From an uncultured Clostridia bacterium (GTDB lineage: Bacteria > Bacillota > Clostridia > Oscillospirales > Acutalibacteraceae): a stretch of DNA of 64,000 nucleotides. The notes below the pieces were generated by a model. That model saw nothing but the letters and a program-made list of their open reading frames with translations. It was not told the DNA's origin and did not search any database. Where the stretch lies: assembly GCA_947631945.1 (NCBI GenBank), contig CANRNI010000004.1:1-64000 (forward strand), written 5' to 3'. Shown one piece after another: positions 8,695 through 16,166 of the stretch (positions within the stretch are counted from its first letter, which is position 1; each line of letters starts with the position of its first letter). The translations under genes and the position numbers were made by a program.

Positions 8695-10227
8695 TCATGT
8701 CGTCTGACGGAATTTTCTGTCAAGACTTCTGTACTGTATCGCTTCGGAAATATGTTTTACGTCTATAAGCTCCGTACCGTCAAGGTCCGCTATCGTTCTC
8801 GCCACGCGCAGGATTTTATCATAGGCTCTTGCCGAAAGTCCGAGCCTGTCAAATGAAAGCCTTAGTATATTTGACGCGCCGTCCGTCATAACGCAGTATT
8901 TTTTCGTCATGTCCGCCGTCATTCGCGAGTTTGATTTTATATTTGTTCCCTCAAAGCGTTTTTGCTGTATGCGTCTTGCCGTGTTCACTCTCGCCTTTAT
9001 GACAGACGACGGCTCGCCCTCGGACGTGTCGGAAAGCTCCTCAAACTGCACCTGAGGAACCTCTATATGTATATCTATACGGTCAAGAAGCGGGCCGGAC
9101 ACCTTTGAAAGATATCTCGCGGGAACATTCGCGGGACAGGTGCATTTTTTCGTAGGATGCCCGAAATATCCGCACGGACACGGATTCATCGCGCATACGA
9201 GCATGACCGAGCACGGATATGTAAGAGTTCCGGCAACGCGTGAAATTGATACCGTTCCGTCCTCTATCGGCTGCCGCAGGGATTCCATAGCGCTCCTTGT
9301 AAATTCGGGAAGCTCGTCGAGAAAAAGAACGCCGTTGTGGGCGAGCGATATTTCTCCGGGTTTCGGTATTGTGCCTCCGCCCGAAAGTCCAGCCGCCGAA
9401 ACCGAATGATGGGGAGAGCGAAACGGTCTTTTCCTTATGAGCGGAACTCCCTTGGAAAGCTGTCCCGCTACGGAATATATTTTTGTTGTTTCGAGCGATT
9501 CTTCAAATGTCATATCGGGCAAAATAGAAGGTATTCTTTTCGCGAGCATACTTTTCCCCGAACCCGGCGGACCTATCATAAGAATATTATGACCTCCTGC
9601 CGCTGCGATTTCAAGCGCCCTTTTTGCCTGATACTGCCCCTTTACATCGGAAAAATCGGTTTCGCCAAATTCTTCTTCCTTATAATCAAATCCTTTGAAA
9701 ACCGTCGGCATGATACTTTTACCGCCGCCGAGATGAGCCGTAAGCTGTTTTACATCGCTGACGGCATAAATTTCTATACCGTCTACTACCGACGCTTCGG
9801 CTTCATTATCCTTTGGGATATAGATTCTTTTTATGCCTTTATTTCTGGCTTCTATTATCATTGGCAGCGCACCGTTTATATGATGGATTTCACCCGAGAG
9901 GGAAAGCTCACCGATGAACGCGCTTTCGGACAAATCGCATCGGAGCTGCCGTGACGCTTTCAAAAGCGCTATAAGTATAGGAAGATCATATATCGGACCT
10001 TCCTTTTTAATATCCGCCGGAGCCAAATTTATTGTTATGTGCGTATGGGGAAACTCAAAACCGCTGTTTTTCATCGAGGCGCGCACCCGCTCTCTGGATT
10101 CCGACACCGCCGTATCGGGCAGGCCAACTATGTCAAATTTCGATTTGCCCATTGATATATCGGCCTCGATATCCACCATGAATGAATTCATTCCGAAAAT
10201 TCCCATGCTTGTTACATTTGAAAACAT
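8695..10227 (-). CDS. comM: YifB/ComM family Mg-chelatase-like AAA+ ATPase
   Basis: A 510-residue protein of the YifB family. In Vibrio and Haemophilus the ComM member is a hexameric helicase promoting branch migration during transformation. The N-terminal chelatase-associated domain runs to about residue 170. The AAA+ core has Walker A GPPGSGKSML, and Walker B FLDELPEF followed by the sensor region. The cysteine-rich CAMNPCPCGYFGHPTKKCTC segment is typical of the family, and the Mg_chelatase_C domain ends in YRSLDRK. The ATG at 10227 is preferred to a TTG two codons upstream; neither has a strong Shine-Dalgarno sequence. The gene is convergent with DUF421 and divergent from the phosphoglucomutase gene. 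Confidence 0.9.
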   Translation of the reverse strand: MFSNVTSMGIFGMNSFMVDIEADISMGKSKFDIVGLPDTAVSESRERVRASMKNSGFEFPHTHITINLAPADIKKEGPIYDLPILIALLKASRQLRCDLSESAFIGELSLSGEIHHINGALPMIIEARNKGIKRIYIPKDNEAEASVVDGIEIYAVSDVKQLTAHLGGGKSIMPTVFKGFDYKEEEFGETDFSDVKGQYQAKRALEIAAAGGHNILMIGPPGSGKSMLAKRIPSILPDMTFEESLETTKIYSVAGQLSKGVPLIRKRPFRSPHHSVSAAGLSGGGTIPKPGEISLAHNGVLFLDELPEFTRSAMESLRQPIEDGTVSISRVAGTLTYPCSVMLVCAMNPCPCGYFGHPTKKCTCPANVPARYLSKVSGPLLDRIDIHIEVPQVQFEELSDTSEGEPSSVIKARVNTARRIQQKRFEGTNIKSNSRMTADMTKKYCVMTDGASNILRLSFDRLGLSARAYDKILRVARTIADLDGTELIDVKHISEAIQYRSLDRKFRQTT

Positions 10228-10330
10228 AAGCAATCACAGCCCGTCTTTGAACATTTGTTTACAAAACAATTTTACTACATATCGTTTTGATTGTCAACCG
10301 AAAATCATAAACAAAAACAATAAAAAATGT

Positions 10331-10358
10331 TTGCAATCGCCGTAAAAATGTTTATAAT
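10331..10358 (+). promoter_or_regulatory. Predicted sigma-A promoter for the phosphoglucomutase gene
   Basis: TTGCAA (10331-10336), a 16-bp spacer and a perfect TATAAT (10353-10358), 38 bases before the start codon. Confidence 0.65.
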
Positions 10359-10395
10359 ATAAAATGTAATATTTTTCATAAAAGGACTGAGGGAA

Positions 10396-12120
10396 ATGGC
10401 AGAATATAACTTAATGTACGAATACTGGCTCAAAAACGCGAAAAAAGATCCCGACTTAACGGAAGAATTACAGTCTATAAAAGGTAAGGACGATGAGATA
10501 CTCGACAGATTTTATAAAAATCTGGAGTTCGGAACTGGAGGCCTCAGAGGCGTAATAGGCGCCGGTACAAACAGAATGAACGTTTATACCGTCGCTCAGG
10601 CTACTCAAGGTCTTGCTGACTATATTAACGGGGAATTTTCGGAGCCGAGCGTGGCCATAGCTTACGATTCAAGAATAAAATCAAAGCTTTTCGCCGAAAC
10701 CGCTGCCGGCGTTCTTGCCGCGAACGGAATAAAGGTATATATATATCCAGAGCTTATGCCGACTCCTATGCTTTCATACGCCGTAATAAGACTTCACTGC
10801 GCGTCGGGCATAGTTATAACGGCAAGCCATAATCCGTCGAAATACAACGGCTATAAATGCTACGATTCAAAGGGCTATCAGATGACAGACGAGGCCGCGA
10901 AAAGAACGTTTGATTATATAAGCAAGGTAGATATTTTCAGCGGCGTTAAAATCATGGATTTTGAGGACGCGCTCGCGGAGGACAAAATTGATTTTATCGA
11001 GGACTGGCTTATTGACGATTTTTATAAGGACGTGCTTACAAGACAGGTCGAAAAGGGAGTATGCAGGAAAGCCGATTTAAAGGTAATATATTCTCCCCTT
11101 AACGGAACGGGCAATAAACCCGTAAAAACAATATTAAAGAAAATTGGCGTAAAGGATTTAAAGGTCGTTCTTTCTCAGGAAAAGCCGGACGGCAATTTCC
11201 CGACCTGTCCTTTCCCGAATCCCGAAATAAAGCAGGTATTTGAGGAAGGAATGAAAATCGCGGAAACATTCCCCGCCGATATACTTTTAGCGACAGACCC
11301 CGACTGCGACCGTGTGGGCATAGCCGTCCGCCATAACGGCGAATACAAGCTTATGACGGGCAACGAAGTCGGCTGTATGCTTACCGAATATATTCTTTCA
11401 AGAAAAAAGGCTCACGGCGATTTATGTGAAAACCCCGTGGTAGTTAAGACGATTGTAACCACCGAGCTTATAAGAGCCGTCGCGGCGGAATACAACTGCG
11501 AAGTACACGATTTGCTCACGGGCTTTAAATATATAGGCGAGCTTGTTGAGCAGCTTAAAGATAAAGGAGAGGAAAACCGCTTTGAAATAGGTCTTGAGGA
11601 GAGTTACGGTTATCTTACGGGAACTCACGTAAGAGAAAAGGACGCGGTCAACGCTTCAATGATGATAATTGAAATGGCGGCTTACTATAAAACGCAGGGC
11701 AAAACTCTCGTGGACGTTATGGATTCTCTTTACGAAAGATACGGAATGTATCTTAATTCGCTTCTCAATTTCGGCTTTGAGGGCGCGAACGGCATGAAAA
11801 AAATGGCCGATATGATGTCCTCTTTAAGAAATAACCCTCCCAAATCAATAGGCGGTATGGACGTTGTAAAAATCGCCGATTACCTTGAAAGCAAGTCCGC
11901 AGACCTTGTTACGGGAAAAACACAGGATATAACCCTGCCCAAATCGAACGTGCTTTCATATTCGCTTCCCGATGATAACAAGGTTATCATAAGACCCTCG
12001 GGAACAGAGCCGAAAATCAAAATTTATATCACAGCTCATTCCGATACGAGAGAAAACGCCGAAAAGCTTACGGACGTAATCGCGGACAGCATTAAAAATA
12101 TAATGGGAATCGAAAAATAA
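10396..12120 (+). CDS. Phosphoglucomutase/phosphomannomutase
   Basis: A 574-residue alpha-D-phosphohexomutase interconverting glucose-1-phosphate and glucose-6-phosphate (or the mannose equivalents), linking glycogen and galactose breakdown to glycolysis and cell-wall sugar synthesis. All four domains are visible: the phosphoserine loop TASHNPSKYNGYK with catalytic Ser144, the metal-binding loop ATDPDCDRVGIAV, the sugar-specificity loop GLEESYGYLTG, and the phosphate-binding loop RPSGTEPKIKIYI near the C terminus. The length and the GLEESYG loop fit the Bacillus PgcA-type subfamily. GAGGG precedes the ATG. The glucose-1-phosphate made after alpha-galactosidase and Leloir-type metabolism could enter here, but no Leloir genes are in the window. 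Confidence 0.93.
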   Translation: MAEYNLMYEYWLKNAKKDPDLTEELQSIKGKDDEILDRFYKNLEFGTGGLRGVIGAGTNRMNVYTVAQATQGLADYINGEFSEPSVAIAYDSRIKSKLFAETAAGVLAANGIKVYIYPELMPTPMLSYAVIRLHCASGIVITASHNPSKYNGYKCYDSKGYQMTDEAAKRTFDYISKVDIFSGVKIMDFEDALAEDKIDFIEDWLIDDFYKDVLTRQVEKGVCRKADLKVIYSPLNGTGNKPVKTILKKIGVKDLKVVLSQEKPDGNFPTCPFPNPEIKQVFEEGMKIAETFPADILLATDPDCDRVGIAVRHNGEYKLMTGNEVGCMLTEYILSRKKAHGDLCENPVVVKTIVTTELIRAVAAEYNCEVHDLLTGFKYIGELVEQLKDKGEENRFEIGLEESYGYLTGTHVREKDAVNASMMIIEMAAYYKTQGKTLVDVMDSLYERYGMYLNSLLNFGFEGANGMKKMADMMSSLRNNPPKSIGGMDVVKIADYLESKSADLVTGKTQDITLPKSNVLSYSLPDDNKVIIRPSGTEPKIKIYITAHSDTRENAEKLTDVIADSIKNIMGIEK

Positions 12121-12195
12121 TTGACAATTGACAATGTATAATTGACAAGTAAAAGTATAAATTTTGTATTTCCGATAATTATCAATTATCAATTA
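12121..12195. repeat. GACAATT-type palindromic repeat cluster
   Basis: Begins TTGACAATTGACAATGTATAATTGACAA immediately after the pgm stop codon and ends with tandem ATTATCAATTATCAATTAT. It is the same motif family as at 104-140 and 13662-13690. It fills most of the gap before purB. No terminator is evident, so read-through from pgm to purB is possible. Confidence 0.6.
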
Positions 12196-12228
12196 TGCTT
12201 TGTTATTTTTGTAAAAGGGTGAAAATCA

Positions 12229-13659
12229 ATGAGAGATAAATACGAAACCCCGTTTAACTCGCGTTACGCGAGCAAGGAGATGCAATATATTTTTTCTCCC
12301 GATTTTAAATTCAGAAGTTGGAGAAAACTCTGGATTTGTCTTGCGGAGAGCGAAAAAGAGCTGGGACTTCCCATTACCGACGAGCAGATAGAGGAACTTA
12401 AAGCTCACGCGGACGATATTAATTACTCCGTTGCGGAGGAGGAGGAAAAGCGGCGCAGGCACGACGTTATGTCGCACGTTTACGCTTACGGCGTGCAATG
12501 CCCTAAGGCGAAGGGCATAATTCATCTCGGCGCGACCTCATGCTATGTCGGAGACAATACCGATATAATCACAATGACCGAGGCTCTTAAAATCGTCGCT
12601 GAAAAAATCGCGAATATATTATCCGTTCTTTCAGCTTTCGCGATTAAATATAAATCCCTGCCGTGTCTTGCGTTCACTCATTATCAGCCCGCGCAGCCCA
12701 CGACCGTGGGCAAACGCGCAACTCTCTGGATGATGGACTTGCTGCTCGACTTGAAAGCGGTTGAAAATTTAATTGACAATATGCTGCTTTTAGGCTCAAA
12801 GGGAACGACGGGAACTCAGGCGAGCTTTGTGGAGCTGTTTGACGGAGACGCGGAAAAAATAAAATCACTTGACAGAAAAATAGCCGAAAAAATGGGCTAT
12901 AAGGGCGTTCTGCCCGTATCGGGACAGACTTATACGCGGAAAATAGATTTTCAGGTTTTGTCCGTTCTTTCGGGAATCGCTCAGTCGGCGACGAAATTTT
13001 CAAACGATATAAGGCTTTTACAGCATATGAAGGAAATTGAGGAGCCGTTTGAAAAAGACCAGATAGGCTCGTCGGCGATGGCGTACAAGCGCAACCCGAT
13101 GAGAAGCGAGAGAATAGCGGGGCTTGCAAGGTACGTTATAGCGAACGCACAGAATCCCGCGATAACGGCGGCGGCGCAGTGGTTCGAGAGAACTCTCGAC
13201 GATTCCGCGAACAGAAGAATAAGCATTGCCGAGGGCTTCCTTGCGACGGACGGCGTTTTAAATCTTTATCTTAACGTTGCGGACGGACTTGTGGTATATG
13301 AAAAGATGATAGAGCAAAGACTTATGAACGAGCTACCGTTTATGGCTACCGAAAATATAATGATGGACGCCGTAAAATACAGAGGCGGAGACCGTCAGGC
13401 GCTTCACGAAAGAATCCGCGTTCATTCGATGGATGCCGGAAAACAGGTAAAGAACGGCGGCAGAAACGACCTTGTTGACAGAATCGCGGCGGACGAAGCG
13501 TTCGGTATGACAAAGGACGAAATCACGGCGATTTTAAAGCCCGAAAATTTTGTAGGTCTTGCTCCCGTTCAGGTGGACGACTTTATAAACAATGAAATAA
13601 ATCCCGCGCTTAAAAAATATGCGGATAAACTCGGACTTAAAGCGGAAATAAACGTCTAA
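12229..13659 (+). CDS. purB: Adenylosuccinate lyase
   Basis: A 476-residue fumarase/aspartase-superfamily enzyme catalysing two steps of purine synthesis: cleavage of SAICAR to AICAR plus fumarate, and of adenylosuccinate to AMP plus fumarate. The signature loop GSSAMAYKRNPMRSERI (Ser281 onward) contains the catalytic serine. HLGATS-type sequence near residue 100 (IIHLGATSCYVGDN) and the TCGHYQ-type AFTHYQPAQPTTVGKR segment (about 145-160) are also present. AAGGGTG lies 8 bases before the ATG. It is separated from pgm only by a repeat cluster. The length and motifs fit the long clade of purB seen in Clostridia and eukaryotes. Confidence 0.95.
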   Translation: MRDKYETPFNSRYASKEMQYIFSPDFKFRSWRKLWICLAESEKELGLPITDEQIEELKAHADDINYSVAEEEEKRRRHDVMSHVYAYGVQCPKAKGIIHLGATSCYVGDNTDIITMTEALKIVAEKIANILSVLSAFAIKYKSLPCLAFTHYQPAQPTTVGKRATLWMMDLLLDLKAVENLIDNMLLLGSKGTTGTQASFVELFDGDAEKIKSLDRKIAEKMGYKGVLPVSGQTYTRKIDFQVLSVLSGIAQSATKFSNDIRLLQHMKEIEEPFEKDQIGSSAMAYKRNPMRSERIAGLARYVIANAQNPAITAAAQWFERTLDDSANRRISIAEGFLATDGVLNLYLNVADGLVVYEKMIEQRLMNELPFMATENIMMDAVKYRGGDRQALHERIRVHSMDAGKQVKNGGRNDLVDRIAADEAFGMTKDEITAILKPENFVGLAPVQVDDFINNEINPALKKYADKLGLKAEINV

Positions 13660-13661
13660 AT

Positions 13662-13690
13662 AATTGACAATGTACAATTGACAATTATTG
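13662..13690. repeat. GACAATT-type palindromic repeat
   Basis: AATTGACAATGTACAATTGACAATT, a near-perfect palindrome directly after purB. It is the third copy of this motif in the window. Confidence 0.6.
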
Positions 13691-13718
13691 TATAATCGGT
13701 TTATCAGACGGGAATTCA

Positions 13719-13792
13719 TGAAGCACTGATTAAATCGAACGTGCAGATGCACGTTAAAGGCGGCAGACGCTAATTGTGCGGTGTTGCCTTAA
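13719..13792 (+). repeat. Hybrid element: family-2 left end joined to a family-1 right end
   Basis: The left side (GAAGCACTGATTAAATCG) resembles the terminus of the 278-bp element at 33941. The right side (GCGGTGTTGCC followed by TTAA at 13789-13792) is a normal end of the 171-bp family, and the centre retains the AAAGGCGGCAGACGC core. No matching TTAA is visible on the left. Confidence 0.6.
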
Positions 13793-13823
13793 ATTCAAAA
13801 AAGATTGTGAGGAGTGATGAAAA

Positions 13824-14882
13824 ATGGGCAGAGGCGGCGGTTCGGGCGGCGGCTTTTCGGGAGGTTCCTCTGTTGGAGGACACTCGGGCGGAGGATTTGG
13901 CGGCGGACATAACTCGGGCGGATTCTCGGGCGGCGGCAGAGGCGGCGGAAATTTTTCCGGAGGCGGCTTCGGCGGCAATAATCATAACAATTACAATAAC
14001 CGTAATAATTATAATCCGTATAATAATTATCGCCGTACCCGTCCCGTGATTTTTTACGGCGGCGGAAGATACGGCAGAGGCGGTTACGGCGGCGGCATGA
14101 CGGGCTGCGGTACGACCGTTATCATTCTTATTATATTGATAGCCGTCGCGGTCATAATTTCAAGCGTCGGCGGCGGTATGACGCACCAAGAAAACGGAGT
14201 TCCGTCTAACATGACGCAGCGTACGCCGCTTTCGGGCGAAGTTAACGTTACCGACTGGTACGGTGATGAAATAGGCTGGGTAAGCAGTCCCAATGTCCTG
14301 ACGGACGGGCTTGAGGATTTTTATCACGAAACGGGTGTGCAGCCGTACGTGCTGCTTGTAAAATACAATTCGGATTTGTGGAATACCGACGGCACTCTTA
14401 ATCCTGACAAAGCGACGGAATATCTTGAAAAAGTATACGCCGATAAGTTTACCGACGAAGCGCATTTTATCTTTGCGTATTACCAATGTAAAAACGATTC
14501 AAGAGACGAGATGAACGGTGAATTTCGTTACCTCAGCGGTCATTCGGCGGATACGATAATGGATAAGGAAGCCGTTGATATACTATGGGGATTCTTTGAA
14601 ATCAATTACGACGATTTGTCGCTTTCGATGGAGGAAATGATTTCAAAAACATTCTCGCAAACGGGCGAAAGAATTATGAGCGCGCCCACAAACGGCTGGG
14701 ATTTTGCGAAAACGGCAATAATAGTGGTTTCGGTTGTCGCCGTCGTTGTAATAATTTTCTTTATTATTAAAAATATCAATAAGCGCAAAAAGGAAAAAGC
14801 CGAGGAAACACAGAAAATTCTGAATACGCCGCTTGATACGTTCGGTGACGATACTTCGGATTTGGAAGATAAATACAAATAA
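13824..14882 (+). CDS. Gly-rich two-pass membrane protein paired with PspA
   Basis: A 352-residue protein without a firm family assignment. Residues 1-92 are extremely rich in Gly and Ser (repeats such as SGGGFGGG), then Asn/Tyr/Arg-rich. A first membrane segment lies at about 96-116 (TTVIILIILIAVAVIISSV), a soluble domain of ~180 residues follows (containing TGVQPYVLLVKYNSDLW), a second membrane segment at about 297-318, and a basic then acidic tail. Both termini are probably on the same side of the membrane. The soluble region recalls TPM/YgcG-like domains of PspA-associated proteins, but that is only a suggestion. GAGGAGTG precedes the ATG. The pspA gene starts 17 bases downstream, so the two very likely form an operon. 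Confidence 0.8.
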   Translation: MGRGGGSGGGFSGGSSVGGHSGGGFGGGHNSGGFSGGGRGGGNFSGGGFGGNNHNNYNNRNNYNPYNNYRRTRPVIFYGGGRYGRGGYGGGMTGCGTTVIILIILIAVAVIISSVGGGMTHQENGVPSNMTQRTPLSGEVNVTDWYGDEIGWVSSPNVLTDGLEDFYHETGVQPYVLLVKYNSDLWNTDGTLNPDKATEYLEKVYADKFTDEAHFIFAYYQCKNDSRDEMNGEFRYLSGHSADTIMDKEAVDILWGFFEINYDDLSLSMEEMISKTFSQTGERIMSAPTNGWDFAKTAIIVVSVVAVVVIIFFIIKNINKRKKEKAEETQKILNTPLDTFGDDTSDLEDKYK

Positions 14883-14899
14883 AAAAAGGAGAATAAATT

Positions 14900-15580
14900 A
14901 TGGGAATTTTGAAAAGATTTAAGGATATTATGTCCGCAAACGTCAATTCATTGCTTGACAAATGTGAAAATCCAGCCAAAATGGTGGATGAATATCTGCG
15001 CCAACTCGCGGACCAGCTTGCCGAGGTCAAGAAAGAAACCGCAGGGATAATGGCGGAGGAAAAGAGAACAAAAAGGCTCGTCGATGAGAACAACGAGCAG
15101 ATAGCCAAATATGATTCTCTTGCCAGAAAGGCGCTGACGGCGGGCAACGAGGACGACGCGAAGGTGTTCATCGCGAAAAAACAGTCGTTTGAAGCAAGAA
15201 ACGCCGATCTTGAGGAGGCGTATAATGCGGCAAAGGCAAATTCGGAAAAAATGCGCCGGATGCATGATAAACTGACAAACGACGTAGCGGAGCTTCAGAG
15301 CAAAAGAGCGCAGATAAAAGCAAAAACCGCCGTCGCAAAAACTCAGCAGAAAATTAACGATATAACGGGCAACGCCGATAAAGTGAACGACGTGATGTCA
15401 GCGTTTGAGCGCATGGAGCAGAAAGCCGACAGTATGCTTGACAAAGCGGACGCCGAAGCCGAGCTTAACAGGGGAGCTAAGGACGAAGCTGAGGAGCTTG
15501 CGAAAAAATACGGTTCTGCGGAAGACAGCGGCGTTGATGACGCGCTTGAAAAAATGAAAAAAGAAATGGGATTGAGCTGA
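14900..15580 (+). CDS. PspA/IM30 family membrane-stress protein
   Basis: A 226-residue PspA/IM30 (ESCRT-III-like) protein, expected to be almost entirely helical and to bind stressed membranes. The N-terminal amphipathic helix (MGILKRFKDIMSANVNSLLDK) and NPAKMVDEYLRQL match the family start. A long coiled coil follows (about 30-170), rich in Lys, Glu and Ala, with the family-typical AFERMEQKADSMLDKADAEAEL near residue 170. AAGGAG precedes the ATG. It is co-transcribed with the Gly-rich membrane protein upstream, which may be its membrane partner; this pairing is inferred from position. A strong terminator follows. Confidence 0.9.
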   Translation: MGILKRFKDIMSANVNSLLDKCENPAKMVDEYLRQLADQLAEVKKETAGIMAEEKRTKRLVDENNEQIAKYDSLARKALTAGNEDDAKVFIAKKQSFEARNADLEEAYNAAKANSEKMRRMHDKLTNDVAELQSKRAQIKAKTAVAKTQQKINDITGNADKVNDVMSAFERMEQKADSMLDKADAEAELNRGAKDEAEELAKKYGSAEDSGVDDALEKMKKEMGLS

Positions 15581-15594
15581 TTCCGGGCTTTTCA

Positions 15595-15635
15595 ATAACC
15601 GCCGATGTGAGATTTGCGGCGGTTATTTCTTTTTG
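15595..15635 (+). terminator. Rho-independent terminator after pspA
   Basis: AACCGCCG pairs with CGGCGGTT around a 12-base loop, followed by ATTTCTTTTT. Confidence 0.85.
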
Positions 15636-15738
15636 TCACAAAAAAACTTTTCGGGCGGCTTTTTTTTGTTATGCTAAAAAGTCAATAAACGAGTTGCTTG
15701 GGAGAAGCAAAAAATTTGTTAAAAATTTTAAATCCGTA

Positions 15739-15767
15739 TTGACAATCTGTCTTTAAGTAAATATAAT
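15739..15767 (+). promoter_or_regulatory. Consensus sigma-A promoter for the giant MBG/YDG protein
   Basis: A perfect TTGACA (15739-15744), a 17-bp spacer and a perfect TATAAT (15762-15767). Transcription would start near 15775, leaving a leader of about 390 bases before the ATG at 16167. The leader contains the MITE-like element at 15962-16132. The remaining leader (15775-15957) shows no recognised riboswitch or gene. Confidence 0.75.
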
Positions 15768-15957
15768 AAAATATGTATCAGTGTAAATATCCTTTTTGTT
15801 GAAATTGGATTACGAAAAGGAAGAGCGCCTTTAGAAAATATAAATTTTCTGCGTTTCGGGGTCGGAATCGGGTCAGAGGTTCAGCGGAACGTGTGAAAAA
15901 CGATTTTCGCGCAGGCGTTCGGTACGGTTAAAATTTTAAATATTTAAAAGCTTTGAG

Positions 15958-16136
15958 TAAAGGCAACACCGCACAATTAACGGCTGTCGCCTTTGTCGCG
16001 CATATGCACCGAGATTTCCCGTCATTTTTGCCAAAAGCTCCTCGAAATACGTCAGTATTCCCGCGTCACTTTTGTCAATCTGACGAAAAATCTCTTGGCA
16101 CATCTGCACGACAATAATTATACGGTATTGCCTAAA
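15958..16136 (-). repeat. Full 171-bp MITE-like element with TAAA direct repeats
   Basis: The element is at 15962-16132, in reverse orientation relative to most copies, with TAAA outside each end (15958-15961 and 16133-16136). It sits in the 5' leader of the giant surface protein, ending 34 bases before its start codon and 20 before its ribosome binding site. Confidence 0.9.
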
Positions 16137-16166
16137 AAGCAAATTTCTGTTCAAGGAGGAAATTTT

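Noticed and set aside
13754..13985. Proline- and alanine-rich open frames on the minus strand under the Gly-rich gene
   Set aside because: They are complements of the GGC/GGA glycine codons of the plus-strand gene. The compositional bias alone keeps them open.
15993..16166. N-terminal extension of the giant MBG/YDG protein
   Set aside because: The 58 extra codons are read from the repeat element. AAGGAGGA and a proper signal peptide mark 16167 as the start.
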